A DNA stretch of 64,000 bases from an uncultured Mucispirillum sp. (GTDB lineage Bacteria > Chrysiogenota > Deferribacteres > Deferribacterales > Mucispirillaceae), in NCBI GenBank assembly GCA_944325215.1, contig CALUZC010000001.1:62001-126000 (forward strand), in the 5' to 3' direction. Made by a program: the position numbers and the translations under genes. Positions 17,894 to 27,791 of the stretch are shown here, piece by piece (the stretch's first letter is position 1; every line of letters begins with the position of its first letter). The notes beneath the pieces are model-generated. The model was not told the DNA's origin. It saw nothing but the letters and a program-made list of their open reading frames with translations, and ran no database searches.

Positions 17894-18315
17894 AACATTT
17901 AGTCGATTATGGTGTTATAGCAATACTTACTGCAATGAGTATTATTGCAGTAGCAGTAGCTATTGAACGGTTTAGGTTTTTTAAAAAAGTAGATATTGAT
18001 AACTACAAAACACTGGAACTTTTGGAATTAGAACTTACAAAACATATGCACATTATAGCAACCATAGGTTCAAACGCACCTTATGTGGGATTGCTTGGCA
18101 CAGTGCTTGGCATTATGTTTACATTTTCTGTTATGGGAACAGGAGCAGGCGCTAATGTTAATGATATTATGACAGGGCTTGCTCTTGCTCTTAAAGCTAC
18201 AGCCGCTGGGCTTTTAACTGCTATCCCTGCAATTATTTTATATAACATACTTCATAGAAAAGCTAATGAGCTACTGCTTTTAAAGGAGGACAGCCTTGAG
18301 AGAGAAAAGCTTTGA
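17884..18315 (+). CDS. exbB: TonB-system energiser ExbB
   Basis: ExbB forms the proton-channel pentamer that with ExbD energises TonB. The 143-aa product is the short form, with one N-terminal membrane helix and two more around residues 62-85 and 97-120. The MotA/TolQ/ExbB signature 'APYVGLLGTVLGIM' and 'GLALALKATAAGLLTAIPAI' is clear, including the channel threonines. The ATG at 17884 has AAGGA a few bases upstream. It overlaps both the preceding membrane protein and exbD. Confidence 0.93.
   Translation: MGMKHLVDYGVIAILTAMSIIAVAVAIERFRFFKKVDIDNYKTLELLELELTKHMHIIATIGSNAPYVGLLGTVLGIMFTFSVMGTGAGANVNDIMTGLALALKATAAGLLTAIPAIILYNILHRKANELLLLKEDSLEREKL
18282..18289 (+). promoter_or_regulatory. Strong ribosome binding site fixing a TTG start
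   Basis: AAAGGAGG is a near-perfect Shine-Dalgarno match lying inside exbB, six bases before the TTG at 18296. It settles that exbD starts with TTG rather than at a later ATG, which would remove the conserved N-terminus and membrane helix. Confidence 0.8.
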
Positions 18316-18679
18316 TTCAATTAATGTAGTCCCTTTTATTGATATTATGCTTGTACTTTTAACAATTGTGCTTGCAACAGCTACATTTATACAAACTGGT
18401 GCAATACCTGTTAAGTTACCAGAAACATCATCATCAACAGCTCAGCAGGTAGAAGGTGTGGTTGTTACTATTTCAAAAGATAGTAAAATATATGTAAATA
18501 ATAAGCAGGTAAACATAAATGAGATAGCAGCTATCCTTAAAGAGCATGATCCTAAAAATACTTTTATTACCATATGGGCAGATAAACAGGCAGCCATACA
18601 GCCACTGGCTGAATTAATGGGGTATTTAAAAGAACATAAGTTTGAAAAAGTAAACTTACAAATAGAGGTAAAAAAATAA
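18296..18679 (+). CDS. exbD: TonB-system protein ExbD
   Basis: ExbD inserts in the ExbB pore and couples proton flow to TonB. The 127-aa product has the single membrane helix with the essential aspartate: 'VPFIDIMLVLLTIVLAT' places it at residue 16, equivalent to Asp25 of E. coli. The periplasmic domain ('VVVTISKDSKIYVNNKQV') is the normal ExbD/TolR fold. The start is TTG at 18296 with an ideal ribosome binding site; it overlaps exbB by 20 bases. tonB follows one base after the stop. Confidence 0.93.
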   Translation: MREKSFDSINVVPFIDIMLVLLTIVLATATFIQTGAIPVKLPETSSSTAQQVEGVVVTISKDSKIYVNNKQVNINEIAAILKEHDPKNTFITIWADKQAAIQPLAELMGYLKEHKFEKVNLQIEVKK

Positions 18680-18680
18680 T

Positions 18681-19427
18681 ATGAAGCAGGCATTTACATA
18701 TTCATTTATTATACATTTTTCGTTTGCTGTATTAATAATACTTTTATCATCAATATCATTTCAAGTGGAAAAACCACAACATATACAGCTTTCTATGGAG
18801 ATATTTAATAATAACGAAGGAAGTGGGGCAGTGGCAAAAGGTATAGAAACATCTACTTCAAATGTAAATGTGAAAAGCAATGCAAATGCTGTTCAAAATT
18901 CACAAAATAATATGGTAGAGCAAAAAGAAATTAAAAAGATAGAAGATACTGCCTTAAAAACTGCAGCTGTTAAAAAAGAAGAAATTATTAAAGAAAAACA
19001 AAAAAAACAGGTTAATAAACAGGCATCTAAAGGTGCAGTTATGGCTGCAAAAGGTAAGGCTGCAGGAACTGGTGCAGGGAATAAGAGTATATCAGATGGT
19101 GCTCCAAAATCTAAAGGTGGAGCAGATGGAGTATATTCATTAAAAGAAGTGGATAATGTGCCCAAATCATTAAAAAGTGTACGCCCTGTATACCCAGAAT
19201 ATGCCAGGAATATGAGAATAGAAGGATTTGTACAGGTTAGATTTGTTCTAGATGATAAAGGAAAAATTGTTAACCCTAAAGTTGTTAAAGCAGAACCTGT
19301 TGATGTATTTGAAAATGCAGCATTAACTGCAGTTAATCAATGGAAATTTCAACCAGCTAAAAAAGATGGTAAAAATGTTAATGTTGCCATGGTTGTAAAA
19401 TTAAATTTTAAATTAGATGAACAATAA
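18681..19427 (+). CDS. tonB: Energy-transducing protein TonB
   Basis: TonB spans the periplasm to open receptors. The N-terminal helix contains the S-x3-H motif (Ser8, His12) needed for coupling to ExbBD. Residues 50-150 are a Lys/Ala/Gln-rich spacer rather than the usual Pro-rich one. The C-terminal domain (about 165-248) has 'VRPVYPEYARNMRIEGFVQV' and 'NAALTAVNQWKFQPAKKDG', typical of TonB family C-termini. It follows exbD directly and precedes the M16 protease. The nearby receptor is the likely client, but other receptors may share it. Confidence 0.93.
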   Translation: MKQAFTYSFIIHFSFAVLIILLSSISFQVEKPQHIQLSMEIFNNNEGSGAVAKGIETSTSNVNVKSNANAVQNSQNNMVEQKEIKKIEDTALKTAAVKKEEIIKEKQKKQVNKQASKGAVMAAKGKAAGTGAGNKSISDGAPKSKGGADGVYSLKEVDNVPKSLKSVRPVYPEYARNMRIEGFVQVRFVLDDKGKIVNPKVVKAEPVDVFENAALTAVNQWKFQPAKKDGKNVNVAMVVKLNFKLDEQ

Positions 19428-19443
19428 TTTTGGAGAAATATAT

Positions 19444-22266
19444 ATGAAGTTTACATTAAAAAAATCATTTTTCTTAATTTTAATACTACAGTTGTTACTG
19501 ATTACAAGCTGTAAGAAAGCTAATGAACAAAGTGCTCAAGAAGAGCTAATCCCATTTAGTGATAAAGTTGTAACAGGCGTGCTAGATAATGGCTTAAAGT
19601 TTTATATTAAGCAAAATGATTTTCCATCAGATAAAATAGAGTTAAGGCTAAATGTTAGAAGTGGCTCATTAAACGAAACAGAAGAGGAAAGGGGGCTTGC
19701 TCACTTTGTAGAACACATGGCATTTAATGGAACAAAAAATTTTAAAGGTAATGATGTTATAAACTTTATGGAAGAAGCAGGCCTTGTATTTGGTAAAGAT
19801 ACAAATGCATCAACTTCCACAGAATATACAAATTACCAGTTAACAGTTCCATATGATAATGACAGGCTTATAAATACAGCCTTTTTAATACTAAAAGACT
19901 GGGCAGTAAATATTACATTTGATAAGGAAGAAATAGAAAAAGAAAAAGGTGTAATTATAGAAGAATGGCGGGCAAGAAATGATGCAAGATACAGGCTTGG
20001 GGTAGAAAGTAGAAAACATACTCTTGCAGGTTCCTTATACCCAGAACGCGATCCTATTGGTATAATGGATATTGTAAAAGGTGCTAATAAAGAATTATTA
20101 GAAGGATACTATAAAAAATGGTATCGCCCTGATAATATGGCAGTAATTGTCGTAGGTAATATAGATATAGAAAGAGCTAAAAAGTTAATTATAGAAAATT
20201 TTGCAGATATACCAAAGTCGCAAATATATGAACCAGCCAGTAAAAATATTAATTATCCTAAAGGTATTCGAACAGCCGTAGTTAAGGATAAGGAAGCAAA
20301 AGGCATTTTTGCTACTCTTTATATATATCATAAGGGTAAAGAAACAAATACATATAATGAATTTAAAGAAGATGTACTTGAAATGGGTGCATTAAACATG
20401 TTTGCAAGAAGAATGATGCTTGATATTCAAGAAAAAAAATTAAACCTGCTTGCATTAAGGGGTAATGTTAATATTTCAGGTGATAATGCAAAAATTGTAA
20501 CCATATCTGGTTCATTTTTACCAAATACTTTTAATGCTTCACTTAAAAGTATGCTTCAAGAGATAGAAAGAGTGAAAAGATATGGGTTTACCAAAGATGA
20601 ATTAAATTACTTCAAAACTACACAAATGGCATTTTTAGATAAAGCTTCTAAAGAAGATTACAATTTTCCATCAAGCAAATATGCTGACCAATTAAGTGAT
20701 TTTGATACAAAGGGTGGTTATTTTACAGAGTTTCATCAAGATAAAAAACTCTTTGAAAAAGTATTTAATGAAACAAATATTACTAGTTTCAATAGAGCAT
20801 TTCAAAATATGATTGAATCAAATGATATGCTTTTATTAATATCAGCACCTGAAAATCAGTCATCAGATATAAATATATCAAATGATATTTTTAATAAAGT
20901 TTATGCAGAAATTCAAAAAGAACCTTTAAGCCCTGTAGAAGAAACGGCATATACTACTAAATTAATCGATGAAAATATTATAGACGGTAAAGTTATATCA
21001 AGAAAAGACAATAAAGCATTAGGTGTAACAGAAGTTGTATATGAAAACGGTGTAAAATTATATATAAAACAAAATAAAGAAGAGCATAATAAATTTGAAT
21101 TATCTGGTAAAAAACTAGGTGGTTTATCTATTTTATCTGATGATGAATATATTTATGCAGATACTATGACAAAAGTAATATCAAAAAGTGGTTTTCAAAA
21201 TATATCAAAAAGAAATCTTGATGAATTACTGGCTGGTAAAAATGTATCCATATCGCCTGCTGTATCAGAATATACTTTTGATTTTACAGGTGGTGGATTC
21301 AGCGATGATATTGAAAGTGGATTTCAGCTTATATATAAATATTTTACAGCACCAGTTATAGATAAAAACTTTTTAAGTGCTTATATTAATTCTATGATTA
21401 CAAAAATTGAACTTGATAAAAATGATGCTAAAATCCAGTTTGGTAGAAAAGCAACAGAAAAAATGTATAATAAAAATTATAGAAGAAATTATTTAATAGA
21501 AGATGACTTAAAAGAAATAAATGCAGATAAATTACTGGATATATATAATAATAACTATTTAGATATTAATAACTATACTTTTGCCATATCAGGTGATGTG
21601 GATGTGGAACAGGTTATAAAATTAGGTGCAAAATATCTTGGTTCTTTGAAAAAAATAGATAAAAAATCATATTTTAAAGATAGAAATGTATATTTACAAA
21701 GCAGTTATGCAGAATATGAAGCAAATGGAGATAGTGAACCAAGAACTACTTTAAATATAATCAAAATGACTAAGCCAAAGGCAAATGTGCAGGGCAGATT
21801 TATAGCAGGGCTTACAAGAAACATTTTAAGCATTAGAATGAGAGAAGCAATTAGAGAACAAGAAAGCGGTGCTTATTCTGTCTCTACATTTATCAGATAT
21901 ATAGAAGCCCCAAAAACAGAAGTTTTTACTAAAATTGCTTTCCCATGTGAACCATCAAGAAAAGATGAAGTTAGAGCAAAAACATTAAATGTATATGATA
22001 ATTTTATAACAAAAGGTATTACAAATGAAGAATTACAGGCTTCAAAATTAGTGCTAAAAAATAATTACAGCACAGCTTTTAAAGAAAATAAATACTGGAT
22101 AAATACATTAACATATAATAATTTAATGGGCTTAAAAGTTTATTCATTAGAAGAAATAAATAATATATATGATAAGTTAACTGTGGAAGAAGTGAATAAA
22201 TTTATTAATGATAATCTGCTTGGAGCAGATACTTTCATTAGTATTTTAAATCCGGAGCAGAAATAA
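19444..22266 (+). CDS. M16 zinc metalloprotease lipoprotein, FusC/PqqL-like
   Basis: The 940-aa protein carries two M16 halves. A lipoprotein signal peptide ends at 'ITSC' (Cys23) followed by Lys. The inverted zinc motif is 'HFVEH' (His87, Glu90, His91), with a downstream Glu in 'EEIEKEKGVIIEEWR'. The second half has the substrate-clamp sequence 'REQESGAYSV' near residue 800, as in PqqL. M16 clamshell proteases degrade peptides or small proteins inside a closed chamber; FusC and PqqL act with TonB receptors in ferredoxin or related uptake. The ATG at 19444 has GGAG eight bases upstream, so the ATG nine codons earlier is rejected. It overlaps yejA by one base. Confidence 0.88.
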   Translation: MKFTLKKSFFLILILQLLLITSCKKANEQSAQEELIPFSDKVVTGVLDNGLKFYIKQNDFPSDKIELRLNVRSGSLNETEEERGLAHFVEHMAFNGTKNFKGNDVINFMEEAGLVFGKDTNASTSTEYTNYQLTVPYDNDRLINTAFLILKDWAVNITFDKEEIEKEKGVIIEEWRARNDARYRLGVESRKHTLAGSLYPERDPIGIMDIVKGANKELLEGYYKKWYRPDNMAVIVVGNIDIERAKKLIIENFADIPKSQIYEPASKNINYPKGIRTAVVKDKEAKGIFATLYIYHKGKETNTYNEFKEDVLEMGALNMFARRMMLDIQEKKLNLLALRGNVNISGDNAKIVTISGSFLPNTFNASLKSMLQEIERVKRYGFTKDELNYFKTTQMAFLDKASKEDYNFPSSKYADQLSDFDTKGGYFTEFHQDKKLFEKVFNETNITSFNRAFQNMIESNDMLLLISAPENQSSDINISNDIFNKVYAEIQKEPLSPVEETAYTTKLIDENIIDGKVISRKDNKALGVTEVVYENGVKLYIKQNKEEHNKFELSGKKLGGLSILSDDEYIYADTMTKVISKSGFQNISKRNLDELLAGKNVSISPAVSEYTFDFTGGGFSDDIESGFQLIYKYFTAPVIDKNFLSAYINSMITKIELDKNDAKIQFGRKATEKMYNKNYRRNYLIEDDLKEINADKLLDIYNNNYLDINNYTFAISGDVDVEQVIKLGAKYLGSLKKIDKKSYFKDRNVYLQSSYAEYEANGDSEPRTTLNIIKMTKPKANVQGRFIAGLTRNILSIRMREAIREQESGAYSVSTFIRYIEAPKTEVFTKIAFPCEPSRKDEVRAKTLNVYDNFITKGITNEELQASKLVLKNNYSTAFKENKYWINTLTYNNLMGLKVYSLEEINNIYDKLTVEEVNKFINDNLLGADTFISILNPEQK

Positions 22267-24080
22267 TGGTAAAATTTTTAAGTGTATTTTTTATAATAAT
22301 TACTTTTAATACAGCATTTTCTCAAAATATTATTAAAACCCATGCAATATCTTTAACAGACAGCATAAAGTATAATGCAGATTTTAAACATTATGATTAT
22401 GTTAATCCAAATGCACCTAAAGGTGGAACTTTTCGCAGAGCTTTATATGGCACATATGACAGTTTTAATATGTTTGCCTTAAAAGGTGTATCCATGAATG
22501 GTTTGGGATATATCTATGATACTTTATTAACAAGCTCATCAGATGAGGCAGGAACGTATTATGGGCTTTTAGCAGAAAGTATTGAATATCCGGATGATTA
22601 TTCATGGGTTATATTTAATTTAAGAAAAAATGCATACTGGCATGATGGAAAACCTATTACAAGTGAAGATGTTGTATTTAGCTTTAATGAAATTACAAAA
22701 GTAAGTCCTTATTACAGAAATTATTATGCTTTAATAGAAAAAGCTGAAGCAGTTAATAAATATAGAGTAAAATTTATATTTAAAAAAGGTGAAAAAAGCA
22801 GGGAACTTCCACTTATTGCAGGGCAGCTTACAATTATCCCAAAACATTACTGGCAGACAAGGGATTTATCAAAAGCGACACTTGAAATTCCTTTAGGCAG
22901 CGGAGCATATAAAATTACAGATTATACAGCAGGTAAATCTGTAACCTTAAAAAGAGTTCCAAATTACTGGGGTAAAGATATACCAGTAAATAAGGGTATG
23001 GATAATTTTGATACTATAATCTTTGAATATTTTAGAGACCAGACAGTTGCTTTTGAAGCCTTTAAAGCTGGACAGTTTGATTTAATATCAGAAGGTTCTG
23101 GCAAAAGGTGGTATAGAGGTTATACTGGTAAATATTTTGATTTAGGTTACATAAAAAAAGAAGAAATACCTTTTCGTAATGGACAGGGCATGCGTGGTAT
23201 TTTTATGAATACTGCGAAATATCCACTAAATAATATAAATGTAAGAAAAGCTTTAAACTATGCTTATGACTATGAATGGATAAATAAAAATCTATATTTC
23301 GGCAACAATAAAAGATGCGACAGCTTTTTTTCAAACTCACCTTTATCAAGTGGTGTTGTTCCCTCTAGTGAAGTGCAGAAGATTATAAAACAAGTGAAAC
23401 CAAATGCTGATAAAGAGCTATTAACATCACCATTTTATTTTCCTAAAAATCAGGGCGATGCCACAAACAGAGCAAATTTAGTCGAAGCCGTTAAATTATT
23501 ACAGCAGGCAGGATATAAAAATATTAATGGCAAAATGGTTGATAAAAATGGAAAGCCTCTTGTTTTAGAAATTGGTCTTACATCAAAATCACTGGAAAAT
23601 GAGCTTGTTATTTTTCAAAAAGCATTGGAACGAATTGGTGTAGAGTTAAAAATTTTATTTTTAGATAACAGCCAGTATGCACAAAAAGTAAGAAATAAAG
23701 ACTTTATGCTAATATATGCTGGTATGAAACAATCTGAATCACCAGGCAATGAACAGCGTTCCATGTGGGGAAGTTATGCAGCACTTGAAAATGGCACTAG
23801 AAACTATGCTTCAGTTAGAGATGAATCTGTTGATAAACTTATAGATATGATAATACAAGCACCAAACCGTAAAGATTTAGTGTTATATACGCAAGCACTA
23901 GATAGGATACTGCTTTTTGGTTGGTATGTAATTCCTTCTGGTTTTTCTGATAAATACAGGCTTGCTTACTGGGATAAATTTGAAAAACCAGACATTACAC
24001 CATACTATAGTTTAAGTATTTCAAGCTGGTGGATAAATACTGAAAAAGAAGAAAAAATTAATAAAATGGTTATAAAATAA
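22266..24080 (+). CDS. yejA: Peptide-binding protein of YejABEF-type importer
   Basis: A 604-aa periplasmic family-5 solute-binding protein with a signal peptide ending near 'TAFS'. '[21 protein letters not shown]' shortened to its core '[11 protein letters not shown]' is the diagnostic YejA start, followed by '[16 protein letters not shown]', the family-5 signature. YejA binds oligopeptides and, in enterobacteria, microcin C. The whole yejABEF order and subunit sizes are kept. It starts in the TAATG at the M16 protease stop, so protease and binding protein are co-translated, which fits peptide capture after digestion. Confidence 0.9.
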   Translation: MVKFLSVFFIIITFNTAFSQNIIKTHAISLTDSIKYNADFKHYDYVNPNAPKGGTFRRALYGTYDSFNMFALKGVSMNGLGYIYDTLLTSSSDEAGTYYGLLAESIEYPDDYSWVIFNLRKNAYWHDGKPITSEDVVFSFNEITKVSPYYRNYYALIEKAEAVNKYRVKFIFKKGEKSRELPLIAGQLTIIPKHYWQTRDLSKATLEIPLGSGAYKITDYTAGKSVTLKRVPNYWGKDIPVNKGMDNFDTIIFEYFRDQTVAFEAFKAGQFDLISEGSGKRWYRGYTGKYFDLGYIKKEEIPFRNGQGMRGIFMNTAKYPLNNINVRKALNYAYDYEWINKNLYFGNNKRCDSFFSNSPLSSGVVPSSEVQKIIKQVKPNADKELLTSPFYFPKNQGDATNRANLVEAVKLLQQAGYKNINGKMVDKNGKPLVLEIGLTSKSLENELVIFQKALERIGVELKILFLDNSQYAQKVRNKDFMLIYAGMKQSESPGNEQRSMWGSYAALENGTRNYASVRDESVDKLIDMIIQAPNRKDLVLYTQALDRILLFGWYVIPSGFSDKYRLAYWDKFEKPDITPYYSLSISSWWINTEKEEKINKMVIK

Positions 24081-24081
24081 T

Positions 24082-25182
24082 ATGAATGCATATATATTAA
24101 AAAGATTATTTTTAATAATTCCTACACTGCTTGGTATATTTACCATAAACTTTTTTCTAATACAGGCAGCTCCCGGTGGACCTGTAGATACTATGATTGC
24201 AAAAATTACAGGACAATCAGTAAGTATAGAAGATAGAGCACTAGGGAATGATTCATCAAATGAAAGGCTGGAATTATCAGAAGAAACAAATGACCTAGCA
24301 TCTAAATATGCTGGAGGGCAGTATCTTTCCCCTGAATTAATAAAAGAAATAGAAAAATTATATGGCTTTGATAAGCCAATTATAGAACGTTTTTTCTTAA
24401 CTTTAAAAAATTATTTATTATTTGATTTTGGTGATAGTTTTTTTACAGATAAAAGCGTTATGCAAATGATAAAAGAACGGCTGCCAGTATCAATTTCTCT
24501 TGGTGTCTGGAGCACAGTGTTAATTTATTTAATCAGCATACCACTTGGTATTAAAAAGGCAGTAAAACATGGCTCAAAGTTTGATGTTTGGAGCTCATTT
24601 TTTATAATATTAGGCTCTGCAATTCCTATATTTCTTTTTGCAGTAATTTTAATTATATTTTTTGCAGGCGGTAATTATTTTGCATGGTTTCCACTTCGTG
24701 GGCTTACATCAGAAGGATTTGAACATATGTCGTTAATAGGTAAAATTATGGATTACTTATGGCATATATTTCTACCAATATTTAGTATGGTTATAGGTGG
24801 CTTTGCTGGTCTTACTATGCTTACTAAAAATTCATTTCTTGATGAACTTCATAAGCAGTATGTTATTACTGCAAGAGCAAAAGGAATATCTGAAAAAAGA
24901 GTTCTTTATGGTCATATTTTTAGAAATGCTATGCTTATTGTTATATCAGGGCTTCCTGCAACTTTTATATCTATGTTTTTTTCAGGTTCATTACTTATTG
25001 AAGTTATTTTTTCATTAAATGGTATGGGGCTTATGGGGTTTGAAGCTGCTATTAATAGGGATTATCCTGTAATGTTTAGCACTTTATATATTTTTACATT
25101 AATTGGACTTTTACTTAATCTAATAAGCGATATTACATATACACTTGTAGACCCTAGAATATCTTTTAAAGCTGTAAATTGA
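24082..25182 (+). CDS. yejB: Peptide ABC transporter permease YejB
   Basis: A 366-aa inner-membrane permease of the DppB/OppB class. It opens with '[20 protein letters not shown]' and has about six helices; the cytoplasmic coupling loop '[24 protein letters not shown]' with its EAA-like Ala-Lys-Gly core is near residue 265. The insertion between helices 1 and 2 (about 90 residues) is typical of YejB. It begins one base after yejA and is followed seven bases later by yejE. Confidence 0.92.
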   Translation: MNAYILKRLFLIIPTLLGIFTINFFLIQAAPGGPVDTMIAKITGQSVSIEDRALGNDSSNERLELSEETNDLASKYAGGQYLSPELIKEIEKLYGFDKPIIERFFLTLKNYLLFDFGDSFFTDKSVMQMIKERLPVSISLGVWSTVLIYLISIPLGIKKAVKHGSKFDVWSSFFIILGSAIPIFLFAVILIIFFAGGNYFAWFPLRGLTSEGFEHMSLIGKIMDYLWHIFLPIFSMVIGGFAGLTMLTKNSFLDELHKQYVITARAKGISEKRVLYGHIFRNAMLIVISGLPATFISMFFSGSLLIEVIFSLNGMGLMGFEAAINRDYPVMFSTLYIFTLIGLLLNLISDITYTLVDPRISFKAVN

Positions 25183-25189
25183 GGATAAT

Positions 25190-26203
25190 ATGAGTCCAAT
25201 ATTAAAAAGAAGATTAAAAAGATTTAAAAATAATAAAAGGGCATTTATTTCACTTATAATATTTCTAAGTTTATTTGTTATAAGTCTTTTTGCAGAAGTT
25301 ATTGCAAATGATAAACCAATTATTATGAAGTATAAAGACAAGTTTTATTTTCCTGTTTTTTTTACATACAGCGATAAAGAATTTAATGGTTTTTTTGATA
25401 CAGAAGCAAACTATAAAGATGAATTTACCCTAAATGAAATAACTAATAACGGTTGGATTATATGGCCTATTATTAAATACAGCTATGACACAATAGAATA
25501 CAACATGCCATCACCACCACCACTGCCACCAACTTTAAATAATCCATTAGGTATAGACGCTCAAGGCAGAGATGTTTTTGCAAGATTAATATACGGCTTT
25601 AGGCTTTCTGTTATTTTTGGTATATTACTCACCATTACAACATCAATTATAGGCATTATTGCAGGAGCACTGCAGGGATATTATGGTGGTAAAGTTGATA
25701 TTGCAGGTCAAAGATTTATGGAGATATGGTCAGGTATTCCAATGCTTTATTTGCTTATTATGATAAATAGTATTCTGCGGCCTGGTTTTTGGTGGCTGTT
25801 ATTTTTAATGACATTATTTGGCTGGATGAAACTTGTTGGTGTTGTTCGTGCTGAATTTTTAAAAGCTAGAAATTTAGAATACGTTCAGGCAGCAAAAGCT
25901 ATGGGAGTAAAAGACAGAGTTATTATTTTTAGACACATTTTACCAAATGCACTTGTAGCTTCTATCACTTTTTTACCATTTATTTTAAGCGGCTCTATTA
26001 CATCTCTTACTTCCCTTGATTTTTTAGGGTTTGGTATGCCTGCAGGTTCACCATCACTAGGCGAATTACTGTCGTCTGGTAAAGCAAATATTCATGCACC
26101 ATGGCTTGGAGTATCAGCTTTCGTTTTACTTTCACTACTTTTAAGCCTGCTGGTTTTTATTGGAGAGGGGCTGCGTGATGCATTTGACCCTAATAAAATA
26201 TAG
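25190..26203 (+). CDS. yejE: Peptide ABC transporter permease YejE
   Basis: The second permease, 337 aa, of the DppC class. 'SPILKRRLKRFKNNKRAFIS' is the usual cytoplasmic entry, and 'NPLGIDAQGRDVFARLIYGFR' marks the start of the transport domain near residue 117. The coupling motif 'YVQAAKAMGVKDRVIIFRHI' lies near residue 228. The proline-rich 'MPSPPPLPPTLNNPLG' stretch before the domain is characteristic of YejE. GAGG lies just before the ATG. Confidence 0.92.
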   Translation: MSPILKRRLKRFKNNKRAFISLIIFLSLFVISLFAEVIANDKPIIMKYKDKFYFPVFFTYSDKEFNGFFDTEANYKDEFTLNEITNNGWIIWPIIKYSYDTIEYNMPSPPPLPPTLNNPLGIDAQGRDVFARLIYGFRLSVIFGILLTITTSIIGIIAGALQGYYGGKVDIAGQRFMEIWSGIPMLYLLIMINSILRPGFWWLLFLMTLFGWMKLVGVVRAEFLKARNLEYVQAAKAMGVKDRVIIFRHILPNALVASITFLPFILSGSITSLTSLDFLGFGMPAGSPSLGELLSSGKANIHAPWLGVSAFVLLSLLLSLLVFIGEGLRDAFDPNKI

Positions 26204-26212
26204 GTGTAAAAT

Positions 26213-27781
26213 ATGCTTAAAGTTGAAAATTTAGAAATAGTTTTTAATACAGAATTAGGAAAAGTTGTTGCCGTTAAAGATTTCTCTTTTCATGTGAAAA
26301 AAGGGGAAATTATGGCTATTGTTGGAGAAAGTGGCTCTGGTAAATCAGTTTGTGCATTGTCTATTACAGCATTATTAAAAGAACAAGGTGCAATTATTAC
26401 AAAGGGAAATGTATATTTTAATAACCAAATTATAGACTATAACAATGAAAAGCAATTAAAAGAAATTCGTGGTGGAGAAATAGCTTATATATTTCAAGAA
26501 CCTATGGTTTCTTTAAATCCACTTCATACTATTGGCAGACAAATTACAGAAAGGCTTATTTATGTTGAGGGTGTTTCAAAAAATGAAGCTTTAGATAAGG
26601 CTGTAGAACTTTTATTACTATGTGGTATTAAAAATCCAAAAGAGAGGCTTAACGATTACCCACATAATTTTTCTGGTGGTGAAAGACAGAGAATTATGAT
26701 TGCATCTGCTCTTGCTTCTAATCCAAAATTATTAATAGCAGATGAACCAACAACAGCATTAGATGTAACTGTTCAAAAACAAATTTTAGATTTAATTAAA
26801 AGTTTAAAAGAAAGATTTAATATGTCTGTTTTATTAATAACCCATGACTTAAGAATAGTTAGAAAGTATGCAGATAATATTGTGGTTGTGAGAAATGGCA
26901 ATGTAATAGAGAAAGGAAGCTGTATAGATATTTTTTCTAATCCATTAGATGACTATACAAAATTATTAATTAATACAGAGTATGGCAAGCCTGTAAAAGC
27001 ATGCAGTAATAAAGAAATGTTTAAAGCAGAAAATATTAATGCTTACTATAAATTACCTAAAAAAATATTTAAAAAACAGCAGTATTTTTATGCAGCTAAA
27101 AACATTAATTTATCTATATTAGAGGGAGATAGTTTAGGCATTGTTGGAGAAAGTGGTTCAGGTAAATCAAGTCTTGTTAAAGCATTTCTTCATTTAATTG
27201 ATTTTACTGGCAACGTATATTTTGATAATATATGTTTTAGTCAGCTTAAAAAAGAACATCTAAGAAAGCAGCGCAGGAATATTCAAATTGTTTTTCAAGA
27301 CCCATTTGGTAGTCTAAACCCACGAATGACAGCTGAAATGATTATTAGTGAAGGTATTAAATCATGTGGATACAGCCAAAGTGAAATAAATAAACAAGTG
27401 GAAGAAATATTAATAAAAATAGGACTTCCAGAAAACAGTAAAAATAAATATCCACATGAATTTTCTGGAGGGCAAAGGCAGCGTATTGCTATTGCTAGAG
27501 CAGTAATTATGAAGCCAAAAATTATTATTTTTGATGAACCAACATCATCGCTTGATAAAAATGTTCAAATGCAAATACTAGATATGCTAAGAAATTTACA
27601 ACAGGAATATAAAATTACATATATTTTTATAAGCCATGACCTTCATGTAGTGCAATCTATTTGTAACAATATGGCAGTAATGAAAGATGGCGAGATAATA
27701 GAATATGGTAAAAGTAATGAGATTATTAATAACCCAAAACATAAATATACAAGACAGCTAATAGAAGCAGCTTGGATTTAA
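26213..27781 (+). CDS. yejF: Peptide ABC transporter fused ATPase YejF
   Basis: One 522-aa chain holds two ATPase domains. The first has 'GESGSGKS' near residue 40, signature 'FSGGERQR' near 155 and 'LLIADEPTTALD'. The second has 'GESGSGKSS' near residue 315, 'FSGGQRQR' near 425 and 'IIFDEPTSSLD'. Both carry complete catalytic Glu and His residues, unlike the ATPase at 15070. The fusion is the YejF/DppDF style and completes the importer. Confidence 0.93.
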   Translation: MLKVENLEIVFNTELGKVVAVKDFSFHVKKGEIMAIVGESGSGKSVCALSITALLKEQGAIITKGNVYFNNQIIDYNNEKQLKEIRGGEIAYIFQEPMVSLNPLHTIGRQITERLIYVEGVSKNEALDKAVELLLLCGIKNPKERLNDYPHNFSGGERQRIMIASALASNPKLLIADEPTTALDVTVQKQILDLIKSLKERFNMSVLLITHDLRIVRKYADNIVVVRNGNVIEKGSCIDIFSNPLDDYTKLLINTEYGKPVKACSNKEMFKAENINAYYKLPKKIFKKQQYFYAAKNINLSILEGDSLGIVGESGSGKSSLVKAFLHLIDFTGNVYFDNICFSQLKKEHLRKQRRNIQIVFQDPFGSLNPRMTAEMIISEGIKSCGYSQSEINKQVEEILIKIGLPENSKNKYPHEFSGGQRQRIAIARAVIMKPKIIIFDEPTSSLDKNVQMQILDMLRNLQQEYKITYIFISHDLHVVQSICNNMAVMKDGEIIEYGKSNEIINNPKHKYTRQLIEAAWI

Positions 27782-27791
27782 AGGAGTTATA

